Shown here piece by piece: positions 18,509 through 27,101 of a DNA stretch of 32,252 bases. Positions within the stretch are counted from its first letter, which is position 1. Every line of letters begins with the position of its first letter. The notes under the pieces were generated by a model. It saw only the letters and a program-made list of their open reading frames with translations, was not told where the DNA came from and did no database searches. The position numbers and the translations under genes are program-made. The DNA comes from Mycobacterium sp. 1245111.1 (GTDB taxonomy: Bacteria > Actinomycetota > Actinomycetes > Mycobacteriales > Mycobacteriaceae): assembly GCF_001673405.1 (NCBI RefSeq), contig NZ_LZLV01000014.1, forward strand, positions 1-32,252. Direction: 5' to 3'.

Positions 18509-18826
18509 ATGACGCCTGACCCTTACACCGTGCTCGGCCTGACCCCGAAGGCGACGCAGGCCGAAATCACGCATGCCTACCGGCGTCAACTCCGCGACCA
18601 CCACCCGGACCTACATTCATCGGAACCTGATGCCCCAGCCGACGAGCGGCTGCGCCAAATTGTGGCCGCCTATGCGTTGCTACGCGACGCGACCCGGCGG
18701 GCAGCTTACGACCGCGCTCATCCGGCTCGCGACGACGCCGGCCCCACCCGGATATCGGTGAAACACCTCAAATCCGCGGGCGAACAGCCCGAGCTCTGGG
18801 CCGGTCCCGTCCGCTGGCACCGCTAA
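18509..18826 (+). CDS. Small J-domain (DnaJ-like) protein
   Basis: A 105-aa protein that is essentially a lone J-domain (about 3-70): PYTVLGLTPKATQAEITHAYR, then the key H32-P33-D34 motif for stimulating DnaK ATPase, then the helix IVAAYALLRDATRRAAYD. The Gly/Phe-rich and zinc-finger parts of DnaJ are absent. A conserved-looking tail ends in AGPVRWHR. It probably directs DnaK to particular clients, plausibly those held by the neighbouring Hsp20; that is inference. ATG 18509 is preceded by GGAAAG; the frame extends upstream to 18422 but that part is unlike the domain. The 3' end faces the minus-strand 68-aa gene across 9 bases. Confidence 0.88.
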   Translation: MTPDPYTVLGLTPKATQAEITHAYRRQLRDHHPDLHSSEPDAPADERLRQIVAAYALLRDATRRAAYDRAHPARDDAGPTRISVKHLKSAGEQPELWAGPVRWHR

Positions 18827-18835
18827 CTCGGGCCC

Positions 18836-19042
18836 TCAGGCGGGCCGATAATCGCCCTCGGGAAGAGGTACCACAATCGCTTGATCGATCACATCTGCCG
18901 GGTCGGCGTCCCGATCCGATAGCGCCTCAACGTAGTTGGTGTCCAAGCCAGTGTCTTCTTCGGTGTCCACCGCAATGCGCTGTTCCATCGCGTCTGCTTC
19001 GGGTGCTTCGTCTGCTAAGCCGCTGCCTTCGACATGCTTCAT
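18836..19042 (-). CDS. Small acidic protein, 68 aa, unknown function
   Basis: A 68-aa, strongly acidic protein (many Asp/Glu, few Lys/Arg) without membrane segments or Cys; probably disordered in the first half. The second half, DPADVIDQAIVVPLP, looks like a short conserved motif I associate with small mycobacterial proteins, but I know no function. ATG 19042 has GGAGGTG upstream, and a -10-like TATACT (19095-19090) with the perfect inverted repeat at 19114-19135 covering the -35 region. This arrangement makes it a real, regulated gene and links it to hsp20. It converges on the J-domain gene. Confidence 0.75.
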   Translation of the reverse strand: MKHVEGSGLADEAPEADAMEQRIAVDTEEDTGLDTNYVEALSDRDADPADVIDQAIVVPLPEGDYRPA

Positions 19043-19089
19043 GGCCGGGACACCTCCGTTCGCAACAACGTCGGACTGCTACTTGCTGA

Positions 19090-19095
19090 AGTATA
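19090..19095 (-). promoter_or_regulatory. -10 element of the 68-aa gene
   Basis: TATACT on the minus strand (19095 to 19090). Seventeen bases upstream is TAGATT, which lies in the inverted repeat, so the -35 is weak and the repeat may be an activator site. Confidence 0.5.
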
Positions 19096-19113
19096 CCGGC
19101 GGTGGCATCGCAA

Positions 19114-19135
19114 ATCTATGTCTACCGACATAGAT
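19114..19135. promoter_or_regulatory. Perfect inverted repeat upstream of the 68-aa gene
   Basis: ATCTATGTC (19114-19122), TACC, GACATAGAT (19127-19135): nine paired bases on each side. Centre is about 41 bases before the expected transcription start of the 68-aa gene. The same half sites and spacing occur before hsp20 (17656-17677). Confidence 0.7.
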
Positions 19136-19152
19136 CAACGGCCTGCTGCCAG

Positions 19153-19641
19153 TCAGACTTTGGCGGGGAAATCGGACGTGTAGAACTCGGCCGGGCTCTG
19201 CGCGGAGGGGCTCGGCTGCCGGATGAACACCCAGACGCCTGTCGTGCCGGAGCGCAAGCTGTCGCTGACGGTGGTGTTCGCGATTCCCACGCCGTCGGTG
19301 TTCAGCGAACCCACCGCGACACCGGGCCCGGGTCCGTCGCAGGGCGCGCTCGATGCCCGCGGCGCCTGGATGAGAGCGACGTCGTAGTGCGCATTCGGCG
19401 CGCCGGTCTCGGCGAAGTGGATGTCCGCGGTCACCGAGCTACCGTTCGAGTGGATGACGGCCGACGCCGTGGCGCGGTCCGCCGACGCGTGATCGGGGAT
19501 CGGGCTGAAGTCGCAGGCACGCAGAATGCTGCGCATCGGCACCACAGTTCCACCCTCGGCGTTCGCGGGGACAGCCGAGCCGGCCAGTGCAATAACGACC
19601 GGCACCGCGCAGCGCGCGACGGCGGAGAGGCTAAAAGACAT
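19153..19641 (-). CDS. Secreted protein with a cysteine pair, unknown function
   Basis: A 162-aa protein with a clear signal peptide: short N-region, hydrophobic core (about 8-24), AxA-type cleavage site PANA near 28. The mature part is Ser/Thr/Gly/Ala-rich and looks beta-rich, with two Cys (C43 and C101) likely to form a disulphide. I do not recognise the family; it resembles small exported mycobacterial proteins. ATG 19641 has no clear ribosome site, but a GATACT (19653-19648) lies 6 bases before it, which would fit a leaderless transcript. It sits on the minus strand upstream of the 68-aa gene; the gap of 110 bases contains that gene's promoter, so they are probably separately transcribed. 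Confidence 0.75.
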   Translation of the reverse strand: MSFSLSAVARCAVPVVIALAGSAVPANAEGGTVVPMRSILRACDFSPIPDHASADRATASAVIHSNGSSVTADIHFAETGAPNAHYDVALIQAPRASSAPCDGPGPGVAVGSLNTDGVGIANTTVSDSLRSGTTGVWVFIRQPSPSAQSPAEFYTSDFPAKV

Positions 19642-19729
19642 GTGTCGAGTATCGCGGTCGGCACAGGCGTCACACCATGCCGATTGACGAGATATCGGTT
19701 ACATGAGGTGCGTCGATGTGACCCAGACC

Positions 19730-19849
19730 TCACTCTTGGTCCTTTTGCACCTTCTCGCCGGTCTCGGTCGCCTCCCGGAGTTCCTTCTTTGCCTTTGACG
19801 CCTCGTCGGCGAATTCCTCGATCGATTCGTCGCCTTCTTCAGCGCGCAT
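19730..19849 (-). CDS. 39-aa highly charged protein, unknown function
   Basis: A short ORF of 39 codons starting at ATG 19849 with GGAGG (complement of 19855-19859) 5 bases upstream. The product is rich in Glu, Lys, Asp and Ala, without Cys, Trp or membrane segment, and reads like a single amphipathic helix (SIEEFADEASKAKKELREAT). Composition resembles the neighbouring CsbD-like protein. A GGGTAG (19884-19879) with GATT 16 bases before it is a weak SigF-like promoter. The strong ribosome site and lack of third-position drift favour a real gene; function unknown, probably stress-related by context. Confidence 0.6.
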   Translation of the reverse strand: MRAEEGDESIEEFADEASKAKKELREATETGEKVQKDQE

Positions 19850-19922
19850 GATCGCCTCCTTATGTGCGTCGGGAAGGCCTACCCGCGATCGGCGAGTCTG
19901 AATCACATGCCCTAGACGAAGC

Positions 19923-19954
19923 TGGGCGGCAAGGACGAAAGTCCCTGCCGCCCA
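19923..19954 (-). terminator. Hairpin terminator after the CsbD-like gene
   Basis: A 14-bp stem with one mismatch (TGGGCGGCAAGGAC, 19923-19936, against 19941-19954) and a GAAA loop as read on the plus strand. It lies 15 bases downstream of the CsbD-like stop and separates it from the 39-aa gene. Confidence 0.8.
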
Positions 19955-19968
19955 ACCGCATCAGGCGT

Positions 19969-20196
19969 CTAGCGCGAAGACTTCTCGCGGGCCTCGGCGG
20001 CCTTTTCCGCGGCGCGCGCGGCTTCTGCCTCGGCTTCTTTCTTGCCCACGTCGCGCTGGGCGTTGGCCTTGTCCTGCTGGGCTCGGCCTTCCTTGCGGAG
20101 GTCCTCGTGGTTGATCACGATCCCGATGATCTCCTTGGCCTTGCCTTTGACGTCTTCGACGATGCCCTTGATGGCTGCCTGGGGTCCGCTGCTCAT
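19969..20196 (-). CDS. CsbD-like general stress protein
   Basis: A 75-aa hydrophilic protein. The central part, IKGIVEDVKGKAKEIIGIVINHEDLRKEGRAQQDKANAQRDV in short pieces, follows the CsbD pattern (KGKxKExxGxxxxxxxLxxEGxxQQxxGxxQ). The C-terminal third is an Ala/Glu/Lys/Arg helix. CsbD of Bacillus is a SigB-dependent stress protein of unknown biochemical role. ATG 20196 is chosen over the upstream in-frame start at 20238 because AGAGGAGCT (complement of 20201-20209) precedes it. A SigF-like promoter lies at 20262-20237, matching the known link of this family to SigB/SigF-type sigma factors. A strong terminator follows. Confidence 0.82.
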   Translation of the reverse strand: MSSGPQAAIKGIVEDVKGKAKEIIGIVINHEDLRKEGRAQQDKANAQRDVGKKEAEAEAARAAEKAAEAREKSSR

Positions 20197-20236
20197 GGGT
20201 AGCTCCTCTCTGCTTGGGGACGGGCTGTCCAAACCC

Positions 20237-20262
20237 ATACCCGGGCGCGCGGACTTACCAAC
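20237..20262 (-). promoter_or_regulatory. SigF-like promoter of the CsbD-like gene
   Basis: On the minus strand, GTTG (20262-20259), 16 bases, then GGGTAT (20242-20237). The mycobacterial SigF consensus is GTTT, 15-17 bases, GGGTAT, so the -10 is exact and the -35 has one mismatch. The expected leader is about 34 bases. Confidence 0.5.
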
Positions 20263-20351
20263 GTGTTGTGACTCGGACCACGGACGAGTGGCTGGTTACG
20301 GCTGCCGACTGCGGCCGAAATGCGTACATAACCGGCCGGTCGCGGCCACGG

Positions 20352-23300
20352 CTACGGCTTGATCCGAATCTTGCCCGGCGACCACCAGCCGAAATGCGTT
20401 GCCGTCCCGAGGTCCAACTGGGCCGGCGGCGCGTCGACCAGCGTGTCGAACTTACGCAGCGAGCCCCAGTCGCGAGCCCAGTCGTGGGACAGGTAGGTGG
20501 CCATCACGTGCGCACGCAGCAGCAGGTCAGTGATGCCGAGCAGGCCACCGTTGACACCGTCTTCCCAGGTGTCGGTGTCCATCTTCTTCGCCGTGTAGTC
20601 CGGCGTGATGCGGAACTTGGGAATGTCGGTGACGCCGTTGGAATGCAGCATCGGTTGCTGGCACGGGAACGCCAAGCCGACCGCCCAGTCCAGCAGCACC
20701 GGCTGCGTCGAGCCGACGTACTCCTGCACCGTGCGCAGTTCGGGCACCCGCGGCGGCGTGATCGCGATCCAGTCTTCCGGAGTCAGCGACAGATCTTCGG
20801 CGATCACCCTGACCGCGACGGCGTCGGCGGGAAGCTCTGATCGGGGGTAGCGCAGGTTGCGCCACGCCTTGGGCTGCTCGCCGTAGAGATCGTCGGGCAC
20901 CAGTCGGCCGGCCGGTACCACGTCGCCGTTCGGACCGGGCTTGCCGTACTCCAGCACCACGGTCTGCCCGTCGGTGTGATGGTGCAGCACGCTGTTGCCG
21001 GCGATCTTGCCCGCGGCGGTGACGACCACCAGCGGATGGCCGTCGTCGGAGGGCGGCAGCTGATACCACGCCGAGGCCAGCTTGCTCTGCTGCTGCGCGT
21101 CGGTGGTGTAGCTGCCCAGGACCGGAACCCGTTGCGGGTCAAGGCCATACGGCAGCGGCACCGTCGATCCGTTGATCCCCGCCGCCTTCAGCTTGACCGG
21201 CGCGTCCCAGTCGTAGTCGGTGCCGGGCTGGTTCGGGTGCATCACAATCGCTTCGGCCACGGTGTGGTCCGGGACGCCGTTCGGGGTGAAACCGACCGGG
21301 TTGGTCCCGCCCAAGGGACCGAGATCGCCGTAGTCGCCCGGCCGCGCCGGCATGAAGCCGGCGTTGGTGTCGGGTTCGACGAGAACGTCGTCCGCCAGGC
21401 CACAGCCTCCGGCGAAGGCGCGGATGTTGGACAACCCGTTGGAGAACGTCGGGTACTGCCGGACGATGCCGATCGTCATCGAGGAGACGAACACGACCGC
21501 CATGAAGCCGGCGGCCAGCGGGATGGGCGCCGCGGTGAGCGCTCGCGCGAGTCCACCCTCCCCGCGGTCACGCGGCGCGAAGTGCAGCCAGGCGGCGTAC
21601 AGCGCGACCACCACGAATAGCGCGAAAAACATTGTGCTGACGCTGATTCCGGCAATCTTCGGCATCGCCGCGTTGAATGGCACTCCGTAGCTGGACACGT
21701 ACCACCAGCCGTTCGTGGTGGCGAAGCACAGCGCCAGCACGAAAATCACCGCGGCCAGGAACGCCATCCGGTTACGCGACCAGCGCAGCACCGCCGGCGA
21801 CACCAACGTGGTCGTCAACGCCACCATCGCCGCACCGACCGCGGCGAACAGCCCAAAGTGGTGCACCCATTTGGTCGGGGTGAACATCAGGAAGAACATG
21901 GTGCCGAAGATGACGCCCATCAGCCGCCACGCCGGGCCGCGGGCAACGCCCGGAATTCGCTTGCGCCGCAACATGATGAACACCGCGGTGAAGAGGCACA
22001 GCGCGGTGATCAGGAAACCGAACCGGCGCGACAGCGAACCGTCGACAGTCGGCAAGAACAGGTAGTAGTAGCGCAGGTTCTCGGTGTACCAGGCCTGGCT
22101 CGGCCCGATCGCGGTGCGAATCCTGGTGGCTTCCAACACCGTCGCCAGTGTCTGGTCGGCGAACACCACGGTCAGGATCACCGTGCCGGCGGCCAGCATC
22201 GGCGCCACCAACGGCCAGGTACCGACCACCCGATGGCGGCGCACCAGGATCCGCAGGATCGGACGACCACCGGCCACCAACGCGGCCACCGCGATCAGCC
22301 CGGTCGGCTGCACCCCGAGCGTGAACGCCGCGGTCACCACCGCCAGCGCGGCGGGCGTCATCCGGCTGTAGCGCATCGACCGCTCGATCAACACGTAGGT
22401 GATCAGCGAACCGACGGCGATGATCGGCTCGGGCCGCAGGCCGTTGTCGAACGGCATCCACGCCGTCAGCAACACCATGCCGGCCGCCCAGTTGGCCGCC
22501 TTGCTCCTGATCACCGCTGGCCCGAGTCGGGGCAGCACCTCTTTGGACAGCAGGAACCAGCACACGACCCCGGCCACCAAGTCGGGAAGGCGAATCCACA
22601 GGCTCGAGTCGCTGACGTGGGTCATCAGCGCCAGCAGGTTGTAATACCAGCCGAACGGGTCTTCGGGGCTGCCGAACCAGCGGAAGTAGTTGGACATGTA
22701 GCCGGCCCGGTCGGCGACGCGCGCCATGCCCAGGATGTAGCCGTCGTCCGAGGAGTTCGCCCCGATCACCCACCAGAGCAGGAACCCGAAGATCACCGTC
22801 GCGTCGACGAGCGTGAAAGTCCGCCAGTTGGCCGGGATCCACCGGCGCATCCGGTGGCCGTCCAACTGGTCGAGGCGCCACAGCGCGATCAGCGCGACAA
22901 TCGTCGCCAGCATCGCGCCGACCATCGCGACGAGCTTCAATGTGGTTGGGGTGGTGGAGAACCGGGTGTCGATGGTCGCCGACATCTTCAGCCCGGGCGG
23001 CGCGGGCCCGATCAGATCGGTGAACACCCCGACGATCTGAGGGCGCAGGTTGGGGTCGGGGTAACCGCTGCGCAACTCCTTGCCGCCGGAGTCCTTGAGC
23101 CCGACGAAGGTGGCGTAGGTCCCGGCCAGCGTCGAGGTGACATCGATGCGCTGACACGCCGGCGACGACACCTGGTCACGCGGCACCGACAGGATCACCA
23201 CATTGCGGTCGGTGACGTCGACCCGCTGCTTGTTGACGACGATGAACAGAGCTTGGAGGTTGGCGTCCTTGCCTTTTCGTGGGGCGGTGCCCAGCACCAC

Positions 23301-23543
23301 CCCACCGTCCGCAGGCAGATCGCGCACGATCTCACAGGGCGCGGTGGCATGGAAGTCGACCGGTGTCAGCGAAATCAGCGGCGCAGTCACGCTTTTCAGT
23401 TGGCCGTTCTGCGGCCAGTTCAGGTCGGCCGTGGTCTGCACGACCGGCAGCAGCGGGGTGGCCACCGACAGCAGGAACCCGATCATCCCCGCGATGGTGG
23501 CGACCCACCGCGTCGCCTTCACGTTTTCCGTCTGTGTGGTCAC
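20352..23543 (-). CDS. embB: Arabinosyltransferase EmbB
   Basis: A 1063-aa GT-C membrane enzyme that works with EmbA to make the 3,5-branched arabinan of arabinogalactan; target of ethambutol. An N-terminal span (about 13-35) is followed by a periplasmic domain, then the loop [15 protein letters not shown] with catalytic D266 (M. tuberculosis D299), many membrane spans, and a C-terminal carbohydrate-binding domain ending GKIRIKP. The protein is about 35 residues shorter than M. tuberculosis EmbB, mainly at the N-terminus and in the loop near 230. M273 equals the resistance position M306, and Gln of FADQTL (Q497 there) is kept, but P373 stands at the G406 position. GTG 23543 overlaps the embA stop as GTGA. 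Confidence 0.96.
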   Translation of the reverse strand: MTTQTENVKATRWVATIAGMIGFLLSVATPLLPVVQTTADLNWPQNGQLKSVTAPLISLTPVDFHATAPCEIVRDLPADGGVVLGTAPRKGKDANLQALFIVVNKQRVDVTDRNVVILSVPRDQVSSPACQRIDVTSTLAGTYATFVGLKDSGGKELRSGYPDPNLRPQIVGVFTDLIGPAPPGLKMSATIDTRFSTTPTTLKLVAMVGAMLATIVALIALWRLDQLDGHRMRRWIPANWRTFTLVDATVIFGFLLWWVIGANSSDDGYILGMARVADRAGYMSNYFRWFGSPEDPFGWYYNLLALMTHVSDSSLWIRLPDLVAGVVCWFLLSKEVLPRLGPAVIRSKAANWAAGMVLLTAWMPFDNGLRPEPIIAVGSLITYVLIERSMRYSRMTPAALAVVTAAFTLGVQPTGLIAVAALVAGGRPILRILVRRHRVVGTWPLVAPMLAAGTVILTVVFADQTLATVLEATRIRTAIGPSQAWYTENLRYYYLFLPTVDGSLSRRFGFLITALCLFTAVFIMLRRKRIPGVARGPAWRLMGVIFGTMFFLMFTPTKWVHHFGLFAAVGAAMVALTTTLVSPAVLRWSRNRMAFLAAVIFVLALCFATTNGWWYVSSYGVPFNAAMPKIAGISVSTMFFALFVVVALYAAWLHFAPRDRGEGGLARALTAAPIPLAAGFMAVVFVSSMTIGIVRQYPTFSNGLSNIRAFAGGCGLADDVLVEPDTNAGFMPARPGDYGDLGPLGGTNPVGFTPNGVPDHTVAEAIVMHPNQPGTDYDWDAPVKLKAAGINGSTVPLPYGLDPQRVPVLGSYTTDAQQQSKLASAWYQLPPSDDGHPLVVVTAAGKIAGNSVLHHHTDGQTVVLEYGKPGPNGDVVPAGRLVPDDLYGEQPKAWRNLRYPRSELPADAVAVRVIAEDLSLTPEDWIAITPPRVPELRTVQEYVGSTQPVLLDWAVGLAFPCQQPMLHSNGVTDIPKFRITPDYTAKKMDTDTWEDGVNGGLLGITDLLLRAHVMATYLSHDWARDWGSLRKFDTLVDAPPAQLDLGTATHFGWWSPGKIRIKP

Positions 23544-26500
23544 GGGAGTGCTCGAATCGGTCCTTGACGGCTCCAGCCGTTGACGGTGACGGCGCCCTGC
23601 TGGACGGCGGCGAGCGGCGCCACGTCATCGGGGAGCCAGCGGTGGTACTGCTCCACCTGACCCCAGTCCCGGTACCAATCGCCGTTCAGGTAGGTGGGCA
23701 CGGTCGAGGTCCACATCAGCGCCTGGGTGAACAGGAACGGCCCGCCGGACTTGGACGCCTGCCACAGGTTCGACGACGCCGAGGTCTGTTTGTGGTCGGG
23801 CTGGATGCGGTAGTCCGGCAGTTCGGCGATCCCCAGGTGTTCGGAAAATGGCCGCTGGCAAGGGAAATTCGCCGCGGTCGCGATGTCCATCAGCACCGGC
23901 TTCTGCGACCCGATCAGCTGCTGCACGGGTTTGAGAACCGGCACCCGCGGCGGCGTGAACGCGAACCACTGGTCCTCGCTGAGGTTGGGGTCGTAGGCGA
24001 CGATGCGCGCGACGTTGGCCTCCGGCGGCGCCCAGCTCATCGGGAAGCGCAGGTTGCGCCAGGCCGGCTGCGGCCCGATGTCGATCGGGAACATCAGCCC
24101 GAGCGGCTGCACGCTGCCGTCGGATTTCGTTGCACCCCACTGCAACCGGAGCGACTGGCCGTACATGAAGTCGCCGTCCTCCTTGTAGGACCAGATGGCG
24201 CCCGAGGCGGCGACGACGACCAGCGGCCGGTCCGGGGTGCGCGGCGGCATCTGGTACCACGCCGAGGTGGCGGTGGCGGCGCGGGTGTTCTCGCCGTAGC
24301 TGCCCATCACCGGCGTGCGCGCGGGGTCGAGGCCGAACGGCAGTGCGGCCTCCGAGCCGTTGACCCCCTTGGGGCCCTTGCCGCCCGCGGTGCCGGCCGA
24401 GTCGGTGATCGAGGCGTTCGGCTTGTTAGGAGATGCGTCGGAGTTGACCACGCCCGGCTTGGTCACCACCGGGTCGGACTGCAGGTTGTCGCCGACCCCC
24501 TGCGGGGTGAACCCGACCGGGTTGTCGCCGCCCAGCGGCCCGTCGGGTCCGAACTTCTGGCCCGGAACCGGTTGCAGCACACCCTCGTTGGGGTCGGGCT
24601 CGGCCAGCACGTCGTCGGCCATCGCGCAGCTCAGCGCGGGCGTGCCCGCAAAATACGTAGCCAGGGCGGCGAAGTTGGCCTTGCCGGTGGTGTACATCGG
24701 GTAACGCAGCACCGCGCCCTTGCCCAGCGAGGCGACCTCGCCGAAAACCATGATCACGGCGACCACCAGCAGCGGCGTCGACGCCAGCACGCGGTTGCGG
24801 CGCGTGTCGGCGACTTCGGTGTGCCCCGCGTAGTCCATCCGGAAGTGCTGCCAAGCCGCCAGCAGCCCGGTCGCGATCGACAACGCCAGGAACATCGACG
24901 TCACCGGGTGGCTCGCGATCACCGGCTGGATGTCCCACCACGGGACGCCATAGTTGTTGACGTAGAACCAGCCGTTGATGCCCGACGTCGCCCACGCCAG
25001 CATGAACAGCAGTGCCGTCACGTAGAGCGTCAGGTTGCGGCGGTTGTGCAGACCGATGCGGGCCAGCGCGAACGCGGTGACCGCGCCCAAAGCCCCTGCC
25101 AGGCCGGCGAATTCGCCGAACTGGATCGCGTACTTCGTCGGGGTGAAGTGCAGCAGCAGCAACCCGATGGCCGTGGTGCCGATCAGCCGCCACGCCGGAC
25201 CGCTGGCCACCCCGGGAACCTTGCCGCGCCGCAGCAAGATGATCAGCACCCCGAACAGGCACAGGAGCATGATCAGCACCGCGAAGCGCCGCGTCATCGA
25301 ACCCTCGGCGTTGCTCTCGACCGTGAGGAAGTAGTAACGCAGGAACTCCTGATACCAGGCGATCGTCGGGCCGACCTTGTACTTGATCCGCGCTGCCTCG
25401 GCGACGGTGGCCAGCGTCTGCGACCGGAACACCACGACGAGGATCAGCGACAGCGACGCGGTCAGCACCGCCAGCGGAGCAAGGAGCCCGTCAGTTACCT
25501 TGCGCCGCATGATGACCCGCGCGATCGGTCGAGCCGCGGCCAGCAGTGCCGCGACCGCGATCAGGCCCTGCGGTGCCAGCGTGGCGGTCAGCATCGCGAC
25601 GATGATCGCCACCGCCGCGGGCACCAGCCGCCGGGTGGCGATCGCGGTCTCGGCCAGCACCCAGGTGGCGACCACGCCCAGCGCGATCAGCGGCTCGGGC
25701 CGCAGCCCGTTGTTGAACGGCAGCCAGGCCGCCAGGAACACCGCGCCCGCAGTCCACACCGCCACCCGGTTGCCGGCCAGGCCGCCGCGGCCGGGGCCCA
25801 GCCGTCGCAGCATGTAGCGGCTGATGATCAGCCAGGTGCCGATCGCGGCCAGCGTGGCGGGCAGTCGCATCCACACCCCGGCGGTGCTCACCGACGCCAG
25901 CTGAGCCAGCACCGCCTGGTACCAGTCGAACGGCGCCTCAGACGTGCCGAAGTAGCGGTAGTAGTTGGCCACGTAGCCGGCCTGCCCGGAGACGCGGGCC
26001 ATCGTCAGGTTGTAGCCATCGTCCGACGAGGTTGCGCCGATGACATGCCAGAGCAGCAGCGTGCCGATCACCCCGGCGTCGGCCAGCCACGTGGCGATGC
26101 CGACGTTGAACCAGGCCTTGAGGTTGCGCGGCGTCCGCCGTCCCGCCGTCCGGTCGAGTACGCCCAGCGCGACGATCGAGGCGAACACGGCCAACACGCC
26201 CAGGGCCATCACCGCCGTTTTCAGAAACGTCGGCGAAACAATGAACCGGGTGTCGACGTCGACGCGCGCCGACAATCCGGGCTGCGCGGGCACCGTCAAG
26301 TCGGTGAAGATCCCCCCGACCGCCGGCTTCTTCTCGGGCGCCAGCGTGCCCGTCGCGCCGGGAATTCCGACGAAGTCGGCATGGGCCCCGACGGCGTCCG
26401 CCCAGATGTGCAGCGTGCTACAGGCGCCGGCGGCTACGGCGGAGCGCGGCGCCGCGGCGGCCACCGTGTCACGGAACGCGACGACGACGGAGTCCTTGCC

Positions 26501-26827
26501 GGCCCGGACGAACAGCCCGCTCTTGCCGGTCTCGAAGCCGGCGACCGGCAGCGTCGACACGACAAGTCCGCCGTTGGCGGGCAGCGTAGCGATCGCGGCG
26601 CACGGGATGGAGATGTCCAGCGCGCGCGGCGCCCCGGATACCAGGGGCGCGGTGATGTCGGTGATGTGGCCGTCTTTGAGGCCCTGGGGCCACAGAATCG
26701 TGGCCGTGGTCTGCGTGACCGGCAGCAGCGGGACCAGCGCGCAGAGCAACGCGCCGGCGATCCCCGCGACGACCGCGATCAGCCGGGCGAGCCGGTGTGT
26801 CGATCGCTCGGTGTCGTCATGGGGCAC
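23540..26827 (-). CDS. embA: Arabinosyltransferase EmbA
   Basis: A 1095-aa GT-C arabinosyltransferase, partner of EmbB. It starts [15 protein letters not shown], runs through the EmbA-specific [18 protein letters not shown] stretch (about 70-87), the catalytic-loop motif [15 protein letters not shown] with D269-D270, multiple membrane spans and a C-terminal domain ending GPIRALP, exactly as in M. tuberculosis EmbA (1094 aa). I chose GTG 26827, which matches that start, over GTG 26854, whose extra residues have no counterpart. There is no ribosome site; TACCAT ends 8 bases before the GTG, so the message may be leaderless. Unlike in M. tuberculosis, embC does not directly precede it; an opposite-strand transporter lies between. 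Confidence 0.95.
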   Translation of the reverse strand: MPHDDTERSTHRLARLIAVVAGIAGALLCALVPLLPVTQTTATILWPQGLKDGHITDITAPLVSGAPRALDISIPCAAIATLPANGGLVVSTLPVAGFETGKSGLFVRAGKDSVVVAFRDTVAAAAPRSAVAAGACSTLHIWADAVGAHADFVGIPGATGTLAPEKKPAVGGIFTDLTVPAQPGLSARVDVDTRFIVSPTFLKTAVMALGVLAVFASIVALGVLDRTAGRRTPRNLKAWFNVGIATWLADAGVIGTLLLWHVIGATSSDDGYNLTMARVSGQAGYVANYYRYFGTSEAPFDWYQAVLAQLASVSTAGVWMRLPATLAAIGTWLIISRYMLRRLGPGRGGLAGNRVAVWTAGAVFLAAWLPFNNGLRPEPLIALGVVATWVLAETAIATRRLVPAAVAIIVAMLTATLAPQGLIAVAALLAAARPIARVIMRRKVTDGLLAPLAVLTASLSLILVVVFRSQTLATVAEAARIKYKVGPTIAWYQEFLRYYFLTVESNAEGSMTRRFAVLIMLLCLFGVLIILLRRGKVPGVASGPAWRLIGTTAIGLLLLHFTPTKYAIQFGEFAGLAGALGAVTAFALARIGLHNRRNLTLYVTALLFMLAWATSGINGWFYVNNYGVPWWDIQPVIASHPVTSMFLALSIATGLLAAWQHFRMDYAGHTEVADTRRNRVLASTPLLVVAVIMVFGEVASLGKGAVLRYPMYTTGKANFAALATYFAGTPALSCAMADDVLAEPDPNEGVLQPVPGQKFGPDGPLGGDNPVGFTPQGVGDNLQSDPVVTKPGVVNSDASPNKPNASITDSAGTAGGKGPKGVNGSEAALPFGLDPARTPVMGSYGENTRAATATSAWYQMPPRTPDRPLVVVAASGAIWSYKEDGDFMYGQSLRLQWGATKSDGSVQPLGLMFPIDIGPQPAWRNLRFPMSWAPPEANVARIVAYDPNLSEDQWFAFTPPRVPVLKPVQQLIGSQKPVLMDIATAANFPCQRPFSEHLGIAELPDYRIQPDHKQTSASSNLWQASKSGGPFLFTQALMWTSTVPTYLNGDWYRDWGQVEQYHRWLPDDVAPLAAVQQGAVTVNGWSRQGPIRALP

Positions 26828-27101
26828 GAGGCACGATGGTAGGCGACGAGCCACCGGCGACGATGCAGACCGCGCCGCGGGCTGAGGAGGAGGCGGGTAA
26901 TCGGACGGGGCCGGTAACTAGGGAGGCAGCCGGATAACGAAAATAAGTCCGGCCGCGATCCAAACCGGATTCATAGAATGCCCGCCGGAGAGCGCGCAGG
27001 TCAGTGCGCCGTCGGAGCCGCTTTCGTCCACTCGACGCGGGCTGACGTAGCTTTCGGGGCCGTTCGACGTCTCGGAAAAAACGTGGTTTAGTGGCTCAAC
27101 G
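26828..27101. promoter_or_regulatory. Divergent embA-MFS control region
   Basis: A 274-base gap between the divergent embA and transporter genes. For embA, TACCAT (26841-26836, minus) ends 8 bases before the GTG, suiting a leaderless transcript; the -35 is not evident. On the plus strand TAGAAT (26974-26979) is a good -10 but also lacks a clear -35 and would give a ~115-base leader. No long inverted repeats stand out. Confidence 0.45.

Noticed and set aside
18829..18847. Possible bidirectional terminator between the J-domain and 68-aa genes
   Set aside because: Only a 5-bp GGCCC/GGGCC stem, too weak to call.
19102..19851. 249-aa plus-strand frame over the secreted protein and the 39-aa gene
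   Set aside because: Antisense to two genes with signal peptide and ribosome-site support; no domain in this frame.
21858..23567. 569-aa open frame antisense to embB
   Set aside because: Mirror frame, rich in His/Gln/Arg, no recognisable domain.
23279..26842. 1187-aa open frame on the plus strand, antisense to embA
   Set aside because: Extremely Arg/Gln/His-rich translation of the complementary strand of a GC-rich gene; embA is certain by similarity.
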